Assembly: GCF_000178995.1 (NCBI RefSeq)
Contig: NZ_ADVZ01000001.1
Coordinates: forward strand, 1,212,001 to 1,276,000
DNA: 64,000 nucleotides
Origin: Afipia sp. 1NLS2
GTDB lineage: Bacteria; Pseudomonadota; Alphaproteobacteria; Rhizobiales; Xanthobacteraceae
Direction of reading: 5' to 3'
The notes beneath the pieces were generated by a model, which did no database searches, was not told the origin of the DNA, and saw nothing but the letters and a program-made list of their open reading frames with translations. The position numbers were made by a program, and so were the translations under genes. Shown here piece after piece: positions 20,028-27,204 of the stretch. The first letter of the stretch is position 1. Each line of letters starts with the position of its first letter.

Positions 20028-20100
20028 TCTTCTGTCTCATTTGGATCATGCGGTGCGGTCTGCTACCAAGTCCGCCGCACCAACGATAGTGAGATCACAC

Positions 20101-21201
20101 GTGAGTGAACTGTTCACACCCTGGCACCTGGGCCAGCTTGCCCTCTCCAATCGCATTATCATCGCACCGATGTGCGAATACTCCGCCGAGGACGGCAGCG
20201 CCACCGACTGGCACATGATCCATCTCGGCCATCTGGCGCTATCCGGTGCGGGCCTCCTCATTCTGGAAGCCACCGGCGTATCGCCCGAAGGCCGCATCTC
20301 GCCGCAGGATCTCGGCCTCTACTCCGATGCCAATCAGAAGGCGCTGGCGCGCGTGCTACATGCGGTGCGCGCTTATTCGCCGATCAAGGTCGCCATCCAG
20401 CTCGCCCATGCCGGCCGCAAGGCCTCGACCAAGGTGCCGTGGGAAGGCGGCGGGCAGATTCCGCCGGGCGGGAAAGACGGCTGGCAGACCGAAGCGCCCT
20501 CCGCACTTCCCTTCGCGGCAGGAGAAAATCCGCCGACCGCACTCGATGCACAGGGACTTGCGCGCGTGCGCGACGATTTCGTGCGCGCGGCAAAGCGCGC
20601 AGCCGAACTCGGATTCGACGGCATCGAGATTCACGCCGCGCACGGCTATCTGCTGCATCAGTTCCTGTCACCGCTCTCCAACGCACGCACCGATCAATAT
20701 GGCGGCAGCCTGGAGAACCGGATGCGGTTTCCACTCGAAATCTATGACGCGGTGCGCGCGGCATTTCCGGCGGACAAACCGGTCTGGGTCCGCCTCTCCG
20801 CGACCGACTGGGCGGATGGCGGCTGGGATGTCGATGGTTCAATTGCCTTCGCGAAACAATTGAAAGCCCGCGGCTGCCCCGTGATCCACGTGTCCAGCGG
20901 CGGGCTGACGCCTTCGCAGCAGATCAAGCTCGGCCCGGGCTATCAGGTCGCCTTCTCCGAGCGCATCCGCGCCGAGGCCGGCATTCCCACCATCGCGGTC
21001 GGTCTCATCACCGAGCCCAAGCAGGCGGAAGAGATTCTCACCAAGGGTCAGGCCGATGCGATCGCATTGGCACGCGCCGCGCTGTACGATCCGCGCTGGC
21101 CGTGGCACGCCGCCGCCGAGCTTGGCGATCATGTTCACGCACCGCCGCAATATCTGCGCTGCGCCCCGCACGGCCATTCGGATTTGTTCGACGCGCCTTG
21201 A
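20101..21201 (+). CDS. NADH:flavin oxidoreductase, Old Yellow Enzyme family (YqjM/XenA type)
   Basis: FMN-dependent ene-reductase of 366 residues that reduces activated C=C bonds and xenobiotics. The start is the GTG at 20101: this gives the family N-terminus SELFTPWHLGQLALSNRI, while the longer frame to 19993 would run into the divergent DUF3095 promoter. The thermophilic-like/YqjM-class cysteine is Cys25 in APMCEYSA. The HAAHGYLLHQFLSP block and the FMN phosphate loop near TIAVGLITEP are present. It leads into the Ada-like gene 11 bases downstream. Confidence 0.93.
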   Translation: MSELFTPWHLGQLALSNRIIIAPMCEYSAEDGSATDWHMIHLGHLALSGAGLLILEATGVSPEGRISPQDLGLYSDANQKALARVLHAVRAYSPIKVAIQLAHAGRKASTKVPWEGGGQIPPGGKDGWQTEAPSALPFAAGENPPTALDAQGLARVRDDFVRAAKRAAELGFDGIEIHAAHGYLLHQFLSPLSNARTDQYGGSLENRMRFPLEIYDAVRAAFPADKPVWVRLSATDWADGGWDVDGSIAFAKQLKARGCPVIHVSSGGLTPSQQIKLGPGYQVAFSERIRAEAGIPTIAVGLITEPKQAEEILTKGQADAIALARAALYDPRWPWHAAAELGDHVHAPPQYLRCAPHGHSDLFDAP

Positions 21202-21212
21202 CGGCGACCGGC

Positions 21213-21476
21213 ATGCCCAAAACCTATCGCCTGCTCGGGCCTGACGGCGCGTTTTATGACAGCACCGCACCGGGGCAGTTCGGTGGTCATAAAAAGCAGC
21301 GCATCTATGGCCGCCTCGATTGCCGCACCGCCACCCTTGCACTCACCAAGGGCGACACCTACCGGCGGCACAGGGTGTTCTTCGCCGACGAGGCCAGCGC
21401 GATTGGCGCCGGATACCGTCCTTGCGCGGTCTGCCTGCCGACCCAATATCGAGCGTGGCGCGCACGAAAAACGTGA
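21213..21476 (+). CDS. Ada-type metal-binding domain protein
   Basis: A stand-alone 87-residue version of the Ada N-terminal zinc domain, which in Ada accepts methyl groups from phosphotriesters. The pattern RLDC ... GYRPCAVC gives three of the expected zinc cysteines (C in RLDC, and the CAVC pair); the fourth ligand is not obvious, so methyl-acceptor function is uncertain. It shares strand with the flavin oxidoreductase gene and YccF gene and may be translated from the same message. Confidence 0.82.
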   Translation: MPKTYRLLGPDGAFYDSTAPGQFGGHKKQRIYGRLDCRTATLALTKGDTYRRHRVFFADEASAIGAGYRPCAVCLPTQYRAWRARKT

Positions 21477-21506
21477 CGCGCGCAACGCAAACCACGAGGG
21501 CCGCAC

Positions 21507-21911
21507 ATGTCTCCGGTTTCGCTTCTCCTGAACATTCTCTGGATCGTGCTCGGCGGCTTCTGGATGGCGGTCGGCTGGATGGTCGCGGCCGTGCTGATGG
21601 CAATCACCATCATCGGCATCCCATGGGCGCGCGCGGCCATGACGATTGCGGGCTACACGCTGTTTCCGTTCGGCCAGCGCGCGATCTCTCGTGAAATGGT
21701 CACCGGCCGTTCCGATGTCGGTACCGGGCCGCTCGGGGTGATCGGCAACATTATCTGGTTCATTCTGGCGGGCTGGTGGCTGGCGCTCGGCCATCTCGGC
21801 ACCGCACTCTTGATGGCGATCACCATCGTCGGCCTGCCGTTTGCGTGGGCGCACCTCAAGCTCGCGGGCATCGCGCTGTGGCCGATCGGCAAGACCATCG
21901 TCCCGGCGTAA
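21507..21911 (+). CDS. YccF domain-containing inner-membrane protein
   Basis: Small membrane protein of 134 residues with the duplicated YccF repeat: two copies of an ILWIVLGGFW-type helix followed by AITIIGIPWA and AITIVGLPFA loops. About four transmembrane segments are predicted by eye. Function is unknown. It is the last gene of the conserved core before the tRNA-Arg island. Confidence 0.88.
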   Translation: MSPVSLLLNILWIVLGGFWMAVGWMVAAVLMAITIIGIPWARAAMTIAGYTLFPFGQRAISREMVTGRSDVGTGPLGVIGNIIWFILAGWWLALGHLGTALLMAITIVGLPFAWAHLKLAGIALWPIGKTIVPA

Positions 21912-21959
21912 CCCTCAGGTTCGCGTTGCCGAGACCGGCGCGATCCGATAAAGGGACAT

Positions 21960-22004
<45 letters not shown>

Positions 22005-22265
22005 TGACGTCAAGGGGATTTGGTTTGTAAGGAAGTCGAAAAAGGAAACGAGTTTCAGTAGGTTGACGTTCTCTCAGTAAGCTACCTTATCTGGAAGATT
22101 CTTCGCGTAAGCACCGCGTAAGCAGTTTCCAGAGAGGAAAAGCGAACAAGCGCGTAGCGCAGCGACTACCAGCACGATGCGTTGGACGCTTGGAACGAGA
22201 GGATCGGTTGAAAATATCTGAATCCGTTGACCGCCGGAGGTCAATAGGATTAAGCGAAGTGAAAT
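22005..22265. other. spacer between truncated and intact tRNA-Arg
   Basis: About 260 bases without a credible gene. A short repeat, GCGTAAGCA, occurs twice around 22105-22125. A CGGAGG-containing stretch near 22240 and A-rich tracts are the only other features. It may be the left end of an inserted element; no integrase gene or clear direct repeat is seen. Confidence 0.4.
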
Positions 22266-22342
22266 GCGCCCGTAGCTCAGCTGGATAGAGCGCCACCCTC
22301 CGAAGGTGGAGGCCACACGTTCGAATCGTGTCGGGCGCGCCA
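22266..22342 (+). tRNA. tRNA-Arg(CCG)
   Basis: Complete cloverleaf: acceptor GCGCCCG (22266-22272) pairs with CGGGCGC (22332-22338); D arm GCTCAGCTGGATAGAGC; anticodon stem CCACC/GGTGG around loop CTCCGAA with anticodon CCG; T arm ACACG-TTCGAAT-CGTGT; discriminator G and encoded CCA at 22340-22342. It reads CGG codons. Confidence 0.96.
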
Positions 22343-22536
22343 TTTTCCACCACTCCAGAGCAAAGCTGGGCACCAAGACAGAGACGGTAGCTCTGCGCGT
22401 AAAGTCGGTCGTTGAGATGACGTGCCCGGGTCCAACAAGCGGACGTCCGAGTGAACAGGTGATGCGACACGTCTGCCCCGCCCAAAGCGACTTGAAGGAC
22501 TGGAGACCGCGGCCATCCACCTCTACCGACCGGCGA

Positions 22537-23427
22537 TCACTTGAATCGTGGCGTCCAGCTTTCAATCAACTTGTCTTCGTCTCCGTCGTCCTCCTCGGCT
22601 TCGGAGCGCATAGACAAGCCCTTGCAGGTCAATATCGTAAGACTGCGTCCGTACCGACCCAAACCGATGACTTCTTCCGTCACGCGATATGAACAATCGC
22701 CGCCCATCCAGTCATTGAGACAAGCCTCTCTGGAATCGCTTTGGCCAGCTCGCTCATCATCTGGGCGTGTATTGAAAGAAGCCGTCAGCGTCGTATCGGG
22801 AACTGGCGCCCATTTGCGAATGAACCTCAGTCCCTTCGCTTGCTTCAGGCCATCCGACATGAAGCACCATTCCACGCCGTCGCCCTTAGTCAACAACACC
22901 GCAACTCCATCAGCAGTCAACGTGACGTAACGTATGGCAGTCGCGGTTAGTGAGGTTTCGCATTGCTTGCTCAGCGCCTCGACGCAAGCGAGGCCAGGGT
23001 CGTACTCGTCAATTGCGCGCTTGAACGCTCTCTCCGGCATCAACAGCGCCGCCGCAAAGTGATCCGCTTCGTGCTCGTAAGGATCGGAAGATTGGAACCC
23101 TGCGTGTGAGATGTGCATCCCGTTATCGAGGAGCGCGTCCGAATGTCCCTCGATGCAGTAGTGCCCTAGTTCATGGGCAACGCTGAATCGTTGGAAACCA
23201 CGGCTTGGAATTTTCGTAGCATAGAGTATTCCGAACTCGTCGCCTGCCTTGAGGAGCATCCCTGATACGCCGTCGGCGGTATCCGGCTTGGCACGAACTT
23301 CGATACCCTTAGCCTTGGCAATCGCTATCGGATCGACCCATGGACCTTCAATGTTGTTTGCGCGCAGCACTTGGGTCGCTGCCGACTCCGCAATTGAGCG
23401 CCGAGCCAGTCGCAGTCCCGCACTCAT
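22537..23427 (-). CDS. ImmA/IrrE family metallo-endopeptidase
   Basis: Zinc protease of 296 residues. The catalytic helix is AHELGHYCIEGH (His85, Glu86, His89), with the downstream third ligand in YEHEADHFAAALLMP (near Glu120). Such proteases cleave XRE-type repressors, as ImmA does with ImmR in ICEBs1 and IrrE with DdrO. A C-terminal 150-residue domain, acidic at its end, may be a sensor. It overlaps the XRE gene by 4 bases (ATGA), indicating coupled translation and a shared promoter. The substrate is probably its own partner repressor (inference). Confidence 0.9.
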   Translation of the reverse strand: MSAGLRLARRSIAESAATQVLRANNIEGPWVDPIAIAKAKGIEVRAKPDTADGVSGMLLKAGDEFGILYATKIPSRGFQRFSVAHELGHYCIEGHSDALLDNGMHISHAGFQSSDPYEHEADHFAAALLMPERAFKRAIDEYDPGLACVEALSKQCETSLTATAIRYVTLTADGVAVLLTKGDGVEWCFMSDGLKQAKGLRFIRKWAPVPDTTLTASFNTRPDDERAGQSDSREACLNDWMGGDCSYRVTEEVIGLGRYGRSLTILTCKGLSMRSEAEEDDGDEDKLIESWTPRFK

Positions 23428-23780
23428 GTTTGGTCGTTTCCGGAGTTGCGCTTCTTGAGGAGAAGCTCGACGAAATCCTGAGCTAGCTCCAGGTCTTGTG
23501 ATGACAATTTGTGTAGATCACGGTGAAGTCGGCCAACTGTTTCCGCCGATGCGTCGGGTGTTTCGGAACGACCAAGCAAATAGTCCGTCGTCACGTCCAA
23601 TGCCTTGGCCAGAGCCTTGAGATTATCGAAGGACGGTTTCCTAGGTCCCGATTCGAAATGCGACACGGAAGCGGGCGGCAGACCCGCTTTGGCCGCCAGC
23701 AGGGCTTGGCTCAAGCCCCGCAGGTCGCGCGCTTCTCTGAGCCGTTTACTAAAGATTTCAGTGGCTTGGTCCTCACCCAT
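23424..23780 (-). CDS. XRE-family transcriptional regulator
   Basis: 118-residue repressor-like protein. The helix-turn-helix spans about residues 22-50 (GLSQALLAAKAGLPPASVSH), followed by the typical LAKALDVTTDYLLG ending and a polar helical tail, probably the cleavage or dimerisation region. The ATG at 23780 is used; frames running further upstream are antisense to the divergent operon. It precedes the ImmA-like gene in the same transcript and faces a dyad-symmetric site in the shared promoter region. Confidence 0.9.
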   Translation of the reverse strand: MGEDQATEIFSKRLREARDLRGLSQALLAAKAGLPPASVSHFESGPRKPSFDNLKALAKALDVTTDYLLGRSETPDASAETVGRLHRDLHKLSSQDLELAQDFVELLLKKRNSGNDQT

Positions 23781-23799
23781 GGCGTCTCCGACATAAATA

Positions 23800-23847
23800 A
23801 CTTGACATCTTCGCCATGAAAGACAAACGATGGCGGTAGTAACAAGT
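23800..23847. promoter_or_regulatory. nested dyad, candidate XRE operator
   Basis: Two pairs of inverted arms share the same centre (between 23823 and 23824): outer ACTTG (23800-23804) with CAAGT (23843-23847), inner CGCCAT (23812-23817) with ATGGCG (23830-23835). The site lies in the 114 bases between the divergent XRE and DUF2188 genes, so one dimeric or tetrameric repressor bound here could control both transcripts. A TTGACA hexamer at 23803-23808 is inside it. Confidence 0.55.
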
Positions 23848-23894
23848 GTGCCATGGCAGAATCGCAAGGTGCAAGTCAAAGTTGGAGACAGCGA

Positions 23895-24137
23895 ATGTCG
23901 AAGAATGATCGCTTTGTAGTGAAGCACGGCACGGATTGGGCGGTGAAGAAGGCCGCTTCGGCCACACCCGAAAGCGTGCACCACAAACAGTCCAATGCCG
24001 AACAGCAGGCAAAGGCAACGGTCCGCAGCCTCGGCGGTGGCGAGGTTAGGATTCAGGGTCGCGACGCGAAATGGCGCGACTCTGATACGGTCGCTCCGGG
24101 ACGCGATCCTTTCCCGCCTCGTGACAAAAAACACTAA
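23895..24137 (+). CDS. DUF2188 domain-containing small protein
   Basis: 80-residue basic protein starting SKNDRFVVKHGTDWAVKK; the WAVKKAASATPESVHHKQSNAEQQA block is the DUF2188 signature, a short beta-alpha-beta module of unknown role, and a charged C-terminal tail follows (GRDAKWRDSD...). It is the first gene of the ubiquitin-like operon, ending 15 bases before the Ubl gene. It could supply a conjugation target, an adaptor or a regulator, but nothing in the sequence decides. An in-frame ATG at 23853 is an alternative start. Confidence 0.75.
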   Translation: MSKNDRFVVKHGTDWAVKKAASATPESVHHKQSNAEQQAKATVRSLGGGEVRIQGRDAKWRDSDTVAPGRDPFPPRDKKH

Positions 24138-24152
24138 GCAAGGAGCATAGAC

Positions 24153-24461
24153 ATGGCGAACGGTAACAACAACGGCAATGGGAACGGTAATGGCGGGGGC
24201 AGCCCCGGCCACGGCGGCGGCAACGACCACATGATCACAATCTACGTGAACGGCACGCCATATGAGGTCGAGAAGGGCCCCCTCTCTTATGCGCAGCTGC
24301 TGGTCTTGATCAGCGCGGCGCCGCTGCCGGAGAACCAGCGCTATGCGGTTCAGTATAGCAAGGGCAACAACGACAAACCGACCGGCACGCTTATCGAAGG
24401 CGAGTCCGTGCAGGTGAAGAAGGACATGGAATTCGATGTCACACCGGCTACTCGCTCGTAG
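24153..24461 (+). CDS. ubiquitin-like modifier (multiubiquitin family, one domain)
   Basis: 102-residue protein. Residues 1-26 are a Gly/Asn-rich, likely disordered leader with several short GN and GNG repeats. Residues 27-102 form one beta-grasp domain of the prokaryotic multiubiquitin type (ITIYVNGTPYEVEKG at the first hairpin, YAVQYSKG in the middle, and FDVTPATRS as the end). There is no Gly-Gly C-terminus; the FxVTxTxxS ending is common in this family. The ribosome site AAGGAG lies 9 bases upstream of the ATG. The 3' end overlaps the E1 gene by 26 bases. Expected role: the protein that is activated and attached to targets (inference from the family). Confidence 0.82.
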   Translation: MANGNNNGNGNGNGGGSPGHGGGNDHMITIYVNGTPYEVEKGPLSYAQLLVLISAAPLPENQRYAVQYSKGNNDKPTGTLIEGESVQVKKDMEFDVTPATRS

Positions 24462-25629
24462 CGATGATTTGCTCGCGCTTCGCAACGCGGGCTTTCATCT
24501 CGAGATCCGCAGCGGATACCTCTTGGTCAAGGATGTGCCCTACGTCACGTCCTCGCGCGAAGTCCGCGAAGACGGCGTTCTCTTCTCCAAGTTGGAGACG
24601 CAGGTCGTTAACGGGCACGAGCGCACCAAGAAGCCGGGCGCTCACGTTGCCTACTGGACGGGGGAGCACCCATGTAAGGCCGACGGTGCAAAAATCCGCG
24701 CCTTCGAGAATCCCAGTGCGCCACAGAATTTCGGCAAAGGCGTCCAAGCTGACTTCACCTTCTCGGCGAAGGCCAGCTATCGCGATTACGTCCACAAGAT
24801 GCAGGCCTATCTCGGCTGGATTGTTGGCGAGGCGCAGAAGATCCGCCCGGAAGTCACGGCGCAGACCTTCCCGGTATACGCTACGGACGAAGACGATGAC
24901 GATGTCTTCAATTACATCGACACGGCGTCAAGCCGTGTCCACGTGGGCGCCGATAACGAGAAGCTCGAAGAGCAGCGCGTCGCCATCATAGGCGTAGGCG
25001 GCACTGGATCGTACGTCCTCGATTTCGTGGCGAAGACTCGCGTCGGGGAGATTCATATCTTCGACGGCGACCGTTTCGACACGCACAACGCGTTCCGCGC
25101 ACCGGGAGCGTGGTCGCTGGAAGAGCTCGAAAGCAAGAAATCCAAGGTCGATACACTGGGCGACATCTACGGCAAGCTGCGCAGACGCGGCTTGATCAAG
25201 CATCCAGCAAAGCTGACCGCTGAAAACATCCAGCAGCTTGAGGGTATCAACTTTGCCTTTCTGTGCCTGGATAACGGTAAGTCTAAGCGCGCAATCGTCG
25301 ATTGGCTCCTTGAACACAACGTGTCGTTCATCGACGTCGGCATGGGCGTGGTGCGTGCGCCGACGGGCTTGCAGGGTATCGTGCGCGTCCTCACCTGCAC
25401 GCCAGACAAGAGCGATCATATCGCAACCCGCATGTCGTTCGGCGAGGAAGATGAGGCGGAGAACGAGTACGCCACCAACATCCAGATCGCTGAATTGAAT
25501 GCGCTGAACGCCGCGATGGCTGTGATAAGATGGAAGCGTTTGATCGGCTTCTACCGCGACGCCGGACGCGAGCATTATTCCAGCTACCAAATTGCAACCG
25601 GCGTAATCGCGATTGAGGAGACCGAGTGA
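24436..25629 (+). CDS. E1-like ThiF-family activating enzyme with N-terminal DUF6791-type domain
   Basis: 397 residues in two parts. The first 175 resemble the DUF6791 domain found ahead of ThiF in such operons and contain one cysteine (Cys80) plus an acidic linker DEDDDD (151-156). The ThiF/E1 adenylation domain follows: nucleotide loop VAIIGVGGTGSYV (182-194), the FDGDRFDTHNAFR block (209-221, with the catalytic Asp and Arg), and FLCLDN (275-280). Cys277 and Cys321 are candidate acceptor cysteines. It overlaps the Ubl gene at its start and the DUF6527 gene at its end (GTGA), so the three are translationally coupled. It would adenylate the Ubl C-terminus. MoeB or ThiF metabolism is unlikely given the extra domain and neighbours. 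Confidence 0.87.
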   Translation: MSHRLLARSDDLLALRNAGFHLEIRSGYLLVKDVPYVTSSREVREDGVLFSKLETQVVNGHERTKKPGAHVAYWTGEHPCKADGAKIRAFENPSAPQNFGKGVQADFTFSAKASYRDYVHKMQAYLGWIVGEAQKIRPEVTAQTFPVYATDEDDDDVFNYIDTASSRVHVGADNEKLEEQRVAIIGVGGTGSYVLDFVAKTRVGEIHIFDGDRFDTHNAFRAPGAWSLEELESKKSKVDTLGDIYGKLRRRGLIKHPAKLTAENIQQLEGINFAFLCLDNGKSKRAIVDWLLEHNVSFIDVGMGVVRAPTGLQGIVRVLTCTPDKSDHIATRMSFGEEDEAENEYATNIQIAELNALNAAMAVIRWKRLIGFYRDAGREHYSSYQIATGVIAIEETE

Positions 25630-26066
25630 CGCGGCGCACGACCATGAAGCACTGCTACGTCGAGTTCATCCCAAAGGATCTCGACAAAGGCATGCTTTAC
25701 ATTTCCAACCGCTTTAAAACCGCATCTCACCTATGCTGCTGCGGCTGCGGCAATAAAGTTGTGACGCCCCTCAATCCCTCGAAGTGGCGATTGACTGATC
25801 ACGGCTCGACGGTCTCGCTTGAGCCCTCGATAGGCCTCGGCGTTTTGCCCTGCAAATCACACTATTGGATCAGGGAGTCGCGGATCGATTGGTATCCGAG
25901 CATGACCTATGGTGAGACGCAGCGCGCGCAACGAGCAGATCACTACACCAGCCAAGTTTACACTGGTGAAATCAAGCCGCCACCGCCGCCGGCGCCGTCC
26001 ACACCGCCAGCTTGGTGGCAACGGTTCATCGCCTGGGTAGTAACGCTGTTTAAGCGTGCGAAATAA
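25626..26066 (+). CDS. DUF6527 family cysteine-rich protein
   Basis: 146-residue protein. A metal site is suggested by CCCGCG (Cys37-Cys41) and CKSHYWI (Cys76, His79), giving a CxC...CxxH arrangement like a treble clef. The tail is Pro-rich (PPPPPAPSTPP, about 118-128) and ends in a Trp-rich basic/hydrophobic segment (AWWQRFIAWVVTLFKRAK) that could be a membrane-binding helix. The frame opens with GTG at 25626 overlapping the E1 stop; an ATG at 25644 is an alternative. The family regularly accompanies multiubiquitin and E1 genes. A role as ligase-like or target-binding subunit is inference. Confidence 0.8.
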   Translation: MTRRTTMKHCYVEFIPKDLDKGMLYISNRFKTASHLCCCGCGNKVVTPLNPSKWRLTDHGSTVSLEPSIGLGVLPCKSHYWIRESRIDWYPSMTYGETQRAQRADHYTSQVYTGEIKPPPPPAPSTPPAWWQRFIAWVVTLFKRAK

Positions 26067-26690
26067 CTGCGTCTGGCGCGAAGTGCAAATTGCCGGAATC
26101 AGAAATTGATGGCGGCAACAATGACATAGCAGTGCCCAGTTTGATCCTGTCCGGCGCGCCACTCCTCTTAAGGGTTGGCTTCGAGGGTCTAGCGATTGCT
26201 CCCCGTTTAATGTTTCTCAGACTTGCGGCACATGGCGCTGGGAGAGTCGGAAGCAGGCCATATGAGTCTTTCGCCCGCAATGCCCCGACGCCTTCAAGCG
26301 AGGCCACGAAGGCGGAAGGACTGCCGGCGTCGGTCTTAGGTATGGGATGGGTGACGCCCGTCGATTATTCAATTCTGACTTCTGTCAAAGAGCTCCTTCA
26401 CCACGGCGAGTGATGATGCTCCTGAAAAATCAGGTTGAGTTCTTTTCGGGGCGCGTGACGGCGACGTAAGAGAGGCGGCGAGCGTCGCGAAGAGCGGTGG
26501 TACTTTTCTTGTCGCGTTCGCTGGGAAGATCGCTCGCGCTCATTGGAGGTCACAGGTTCGGATCCTGTCCCCACAGCCGAACTACCCCGTAAATTCGATT
26601 GCTTGGCTTGTTTTCCGATTCGCGCCGAAGTCCGCGCTTCCGGATAAACTGGGAGCAAAATCCAGCGTGTTTCGGCGTAATCGAGCCGAC
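26067..26690. other. gene-free junction region with tRNA-like remnant
   Basis: 624 bases between the DUF6527 and merR genes. Apart from the T-arm-like fragment (26545-26579) I see no supported gene: open frames here lack ribosome sites and recognisable content. It probably contains the right boundary of the tRNA-Arg island. Confidence 0.45.
26545..26579 (+). pseudogene. tRNA 3'-part remnant (T arm)
   Basis: A perfect T arm ACAGG-TTCGGAT-CCTGT (26552-26568), preceded by GGAGGTC like a variable loop and followed by CCCCACAGCC. The AGGTCACAGGTTCG stretch is what commonly follows the anticodon arm of alphaproteobacterial tRNA-Arg(CCG), but the acceptor strand differs from what the truncated copy at 21963 needs (CGGGTGC). 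It may be the displaced or decayed 3' half of that tRNA, or the residue of another tRNA at an attachment site. Confidence 0.45.
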
Positions 26691-27119
26691 CTATTCGACG
26701 GTCGTCTCACGAAACAACGTCTCGATCAGCGGGCAATCCGGGCGCCTTCCATCACCGCATTGCGCGAGGACCCTCTTCAGGACTCCCTCCATACGTTGCA
26801 GATCGGCGATTTTCGTCCGCACGTTCACCAAGTGAGTTGCCGCGAGTCGGCTCGCTTCCGCGCACGGCTGGTCCCGCTCGTCCACCAGACGCAACAAGGC
26901 GCGTACCTCCTCAAGTGAGAATCCAAGTTCACGCGCCCTCAGCACAAAGCTGAGACGGCGTTCGTGCGCCCTGTCATAGCTCCGATAGCCGGCGGCCGTT
27001 CGCGGCGGCGGTGGCAGCAGGCCGACCTTCTCGTAGTAGCGCACTGTTTCGAGATTAGCGCCCGTCCGCCGGGCCAATTCGGCCCTCTGGAGGCCCTTCG
27101 CCGGAGTCTGATCGCGCAT
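26691..27119 (-). CDS. merR: mercuric resistance regulator MerR
   Basis: 142-residue MerR protein. The winged helix-turn-helix is in residues 11-50 (ETVRYYEKVGLL). Three cysteines, Cys86, Cys121 and Cys129, match the MerR mercury-binding triad in order and almost in spacing (35 and 8 residues, against 35 and 9 in Tn501 MerR). It is divergent from merT across a MerR-type promoter with a 19-base spacer, as in known mer operons, so it should repress and, on Hg(II), activate merTPA and itself. Confidence 0.93.
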   Translation of the reverse strand: MRDQTPAKGLQRAELARRTGANLETVRYYEKVGLLPPPPRTAAGYRSYDRAHERRLSFVLRARELGFSLEEVRALLRLVDERDQPCAEASRLAATHLVNVRTKIADLQRMEGVLKRVLAQCGDGRRPDCPLIETLFRETTVE

Positions 27120-27131
27120 CGCAAAAACCTC

Positions 27132-27162
27132 TTGACCCTGTAGTCGCTACAGACCGTAGCCT
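27132..27162 (+). promoter_or_regulatory. MerR-type promoter/operator of the mer operon
   Basis: A -35 hexamer TTGACC (27132-27137) and a -10-like TAGCCT (27157-27162) are separated by 19 bases, the over-long spacing typical of MerR-activated promoters. The perfect palindrome CTGTAGTCGCTACAG (27138-27152) fills the spacer as the MerR-binding site. Confidence 0.85.
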
Positions 27163-27204
27163 AGTTCGAGATCGACGTTTTGGGCAAGCAGAGAGAGTTT
27201 GAAG

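Noticed and set aside
22087-22485. 132-codon minus-strand frame with IRTCGLHLRRVALYPAELRAH
   Set aside because: Runs antisense across the intact tRNA-Arg at 22266; this peptide is a familiar mis-annotation over tRNA genes.
24436-25629. ThiF protein as molybdopterin or thiamine biosynthesis enzyme (MoeB/ThiF)
   Set aside because: It has an additional N-terminal domain and overlaps Ubl and DUF6527 genes; no molybdenum-cofactor or thiamine biosynthesis genes adjoin it.
26090-26413. 107-codon frame in the island junction
   Set aside because: No ribosome site, no recognisable family and unlike neighbouring codon use.
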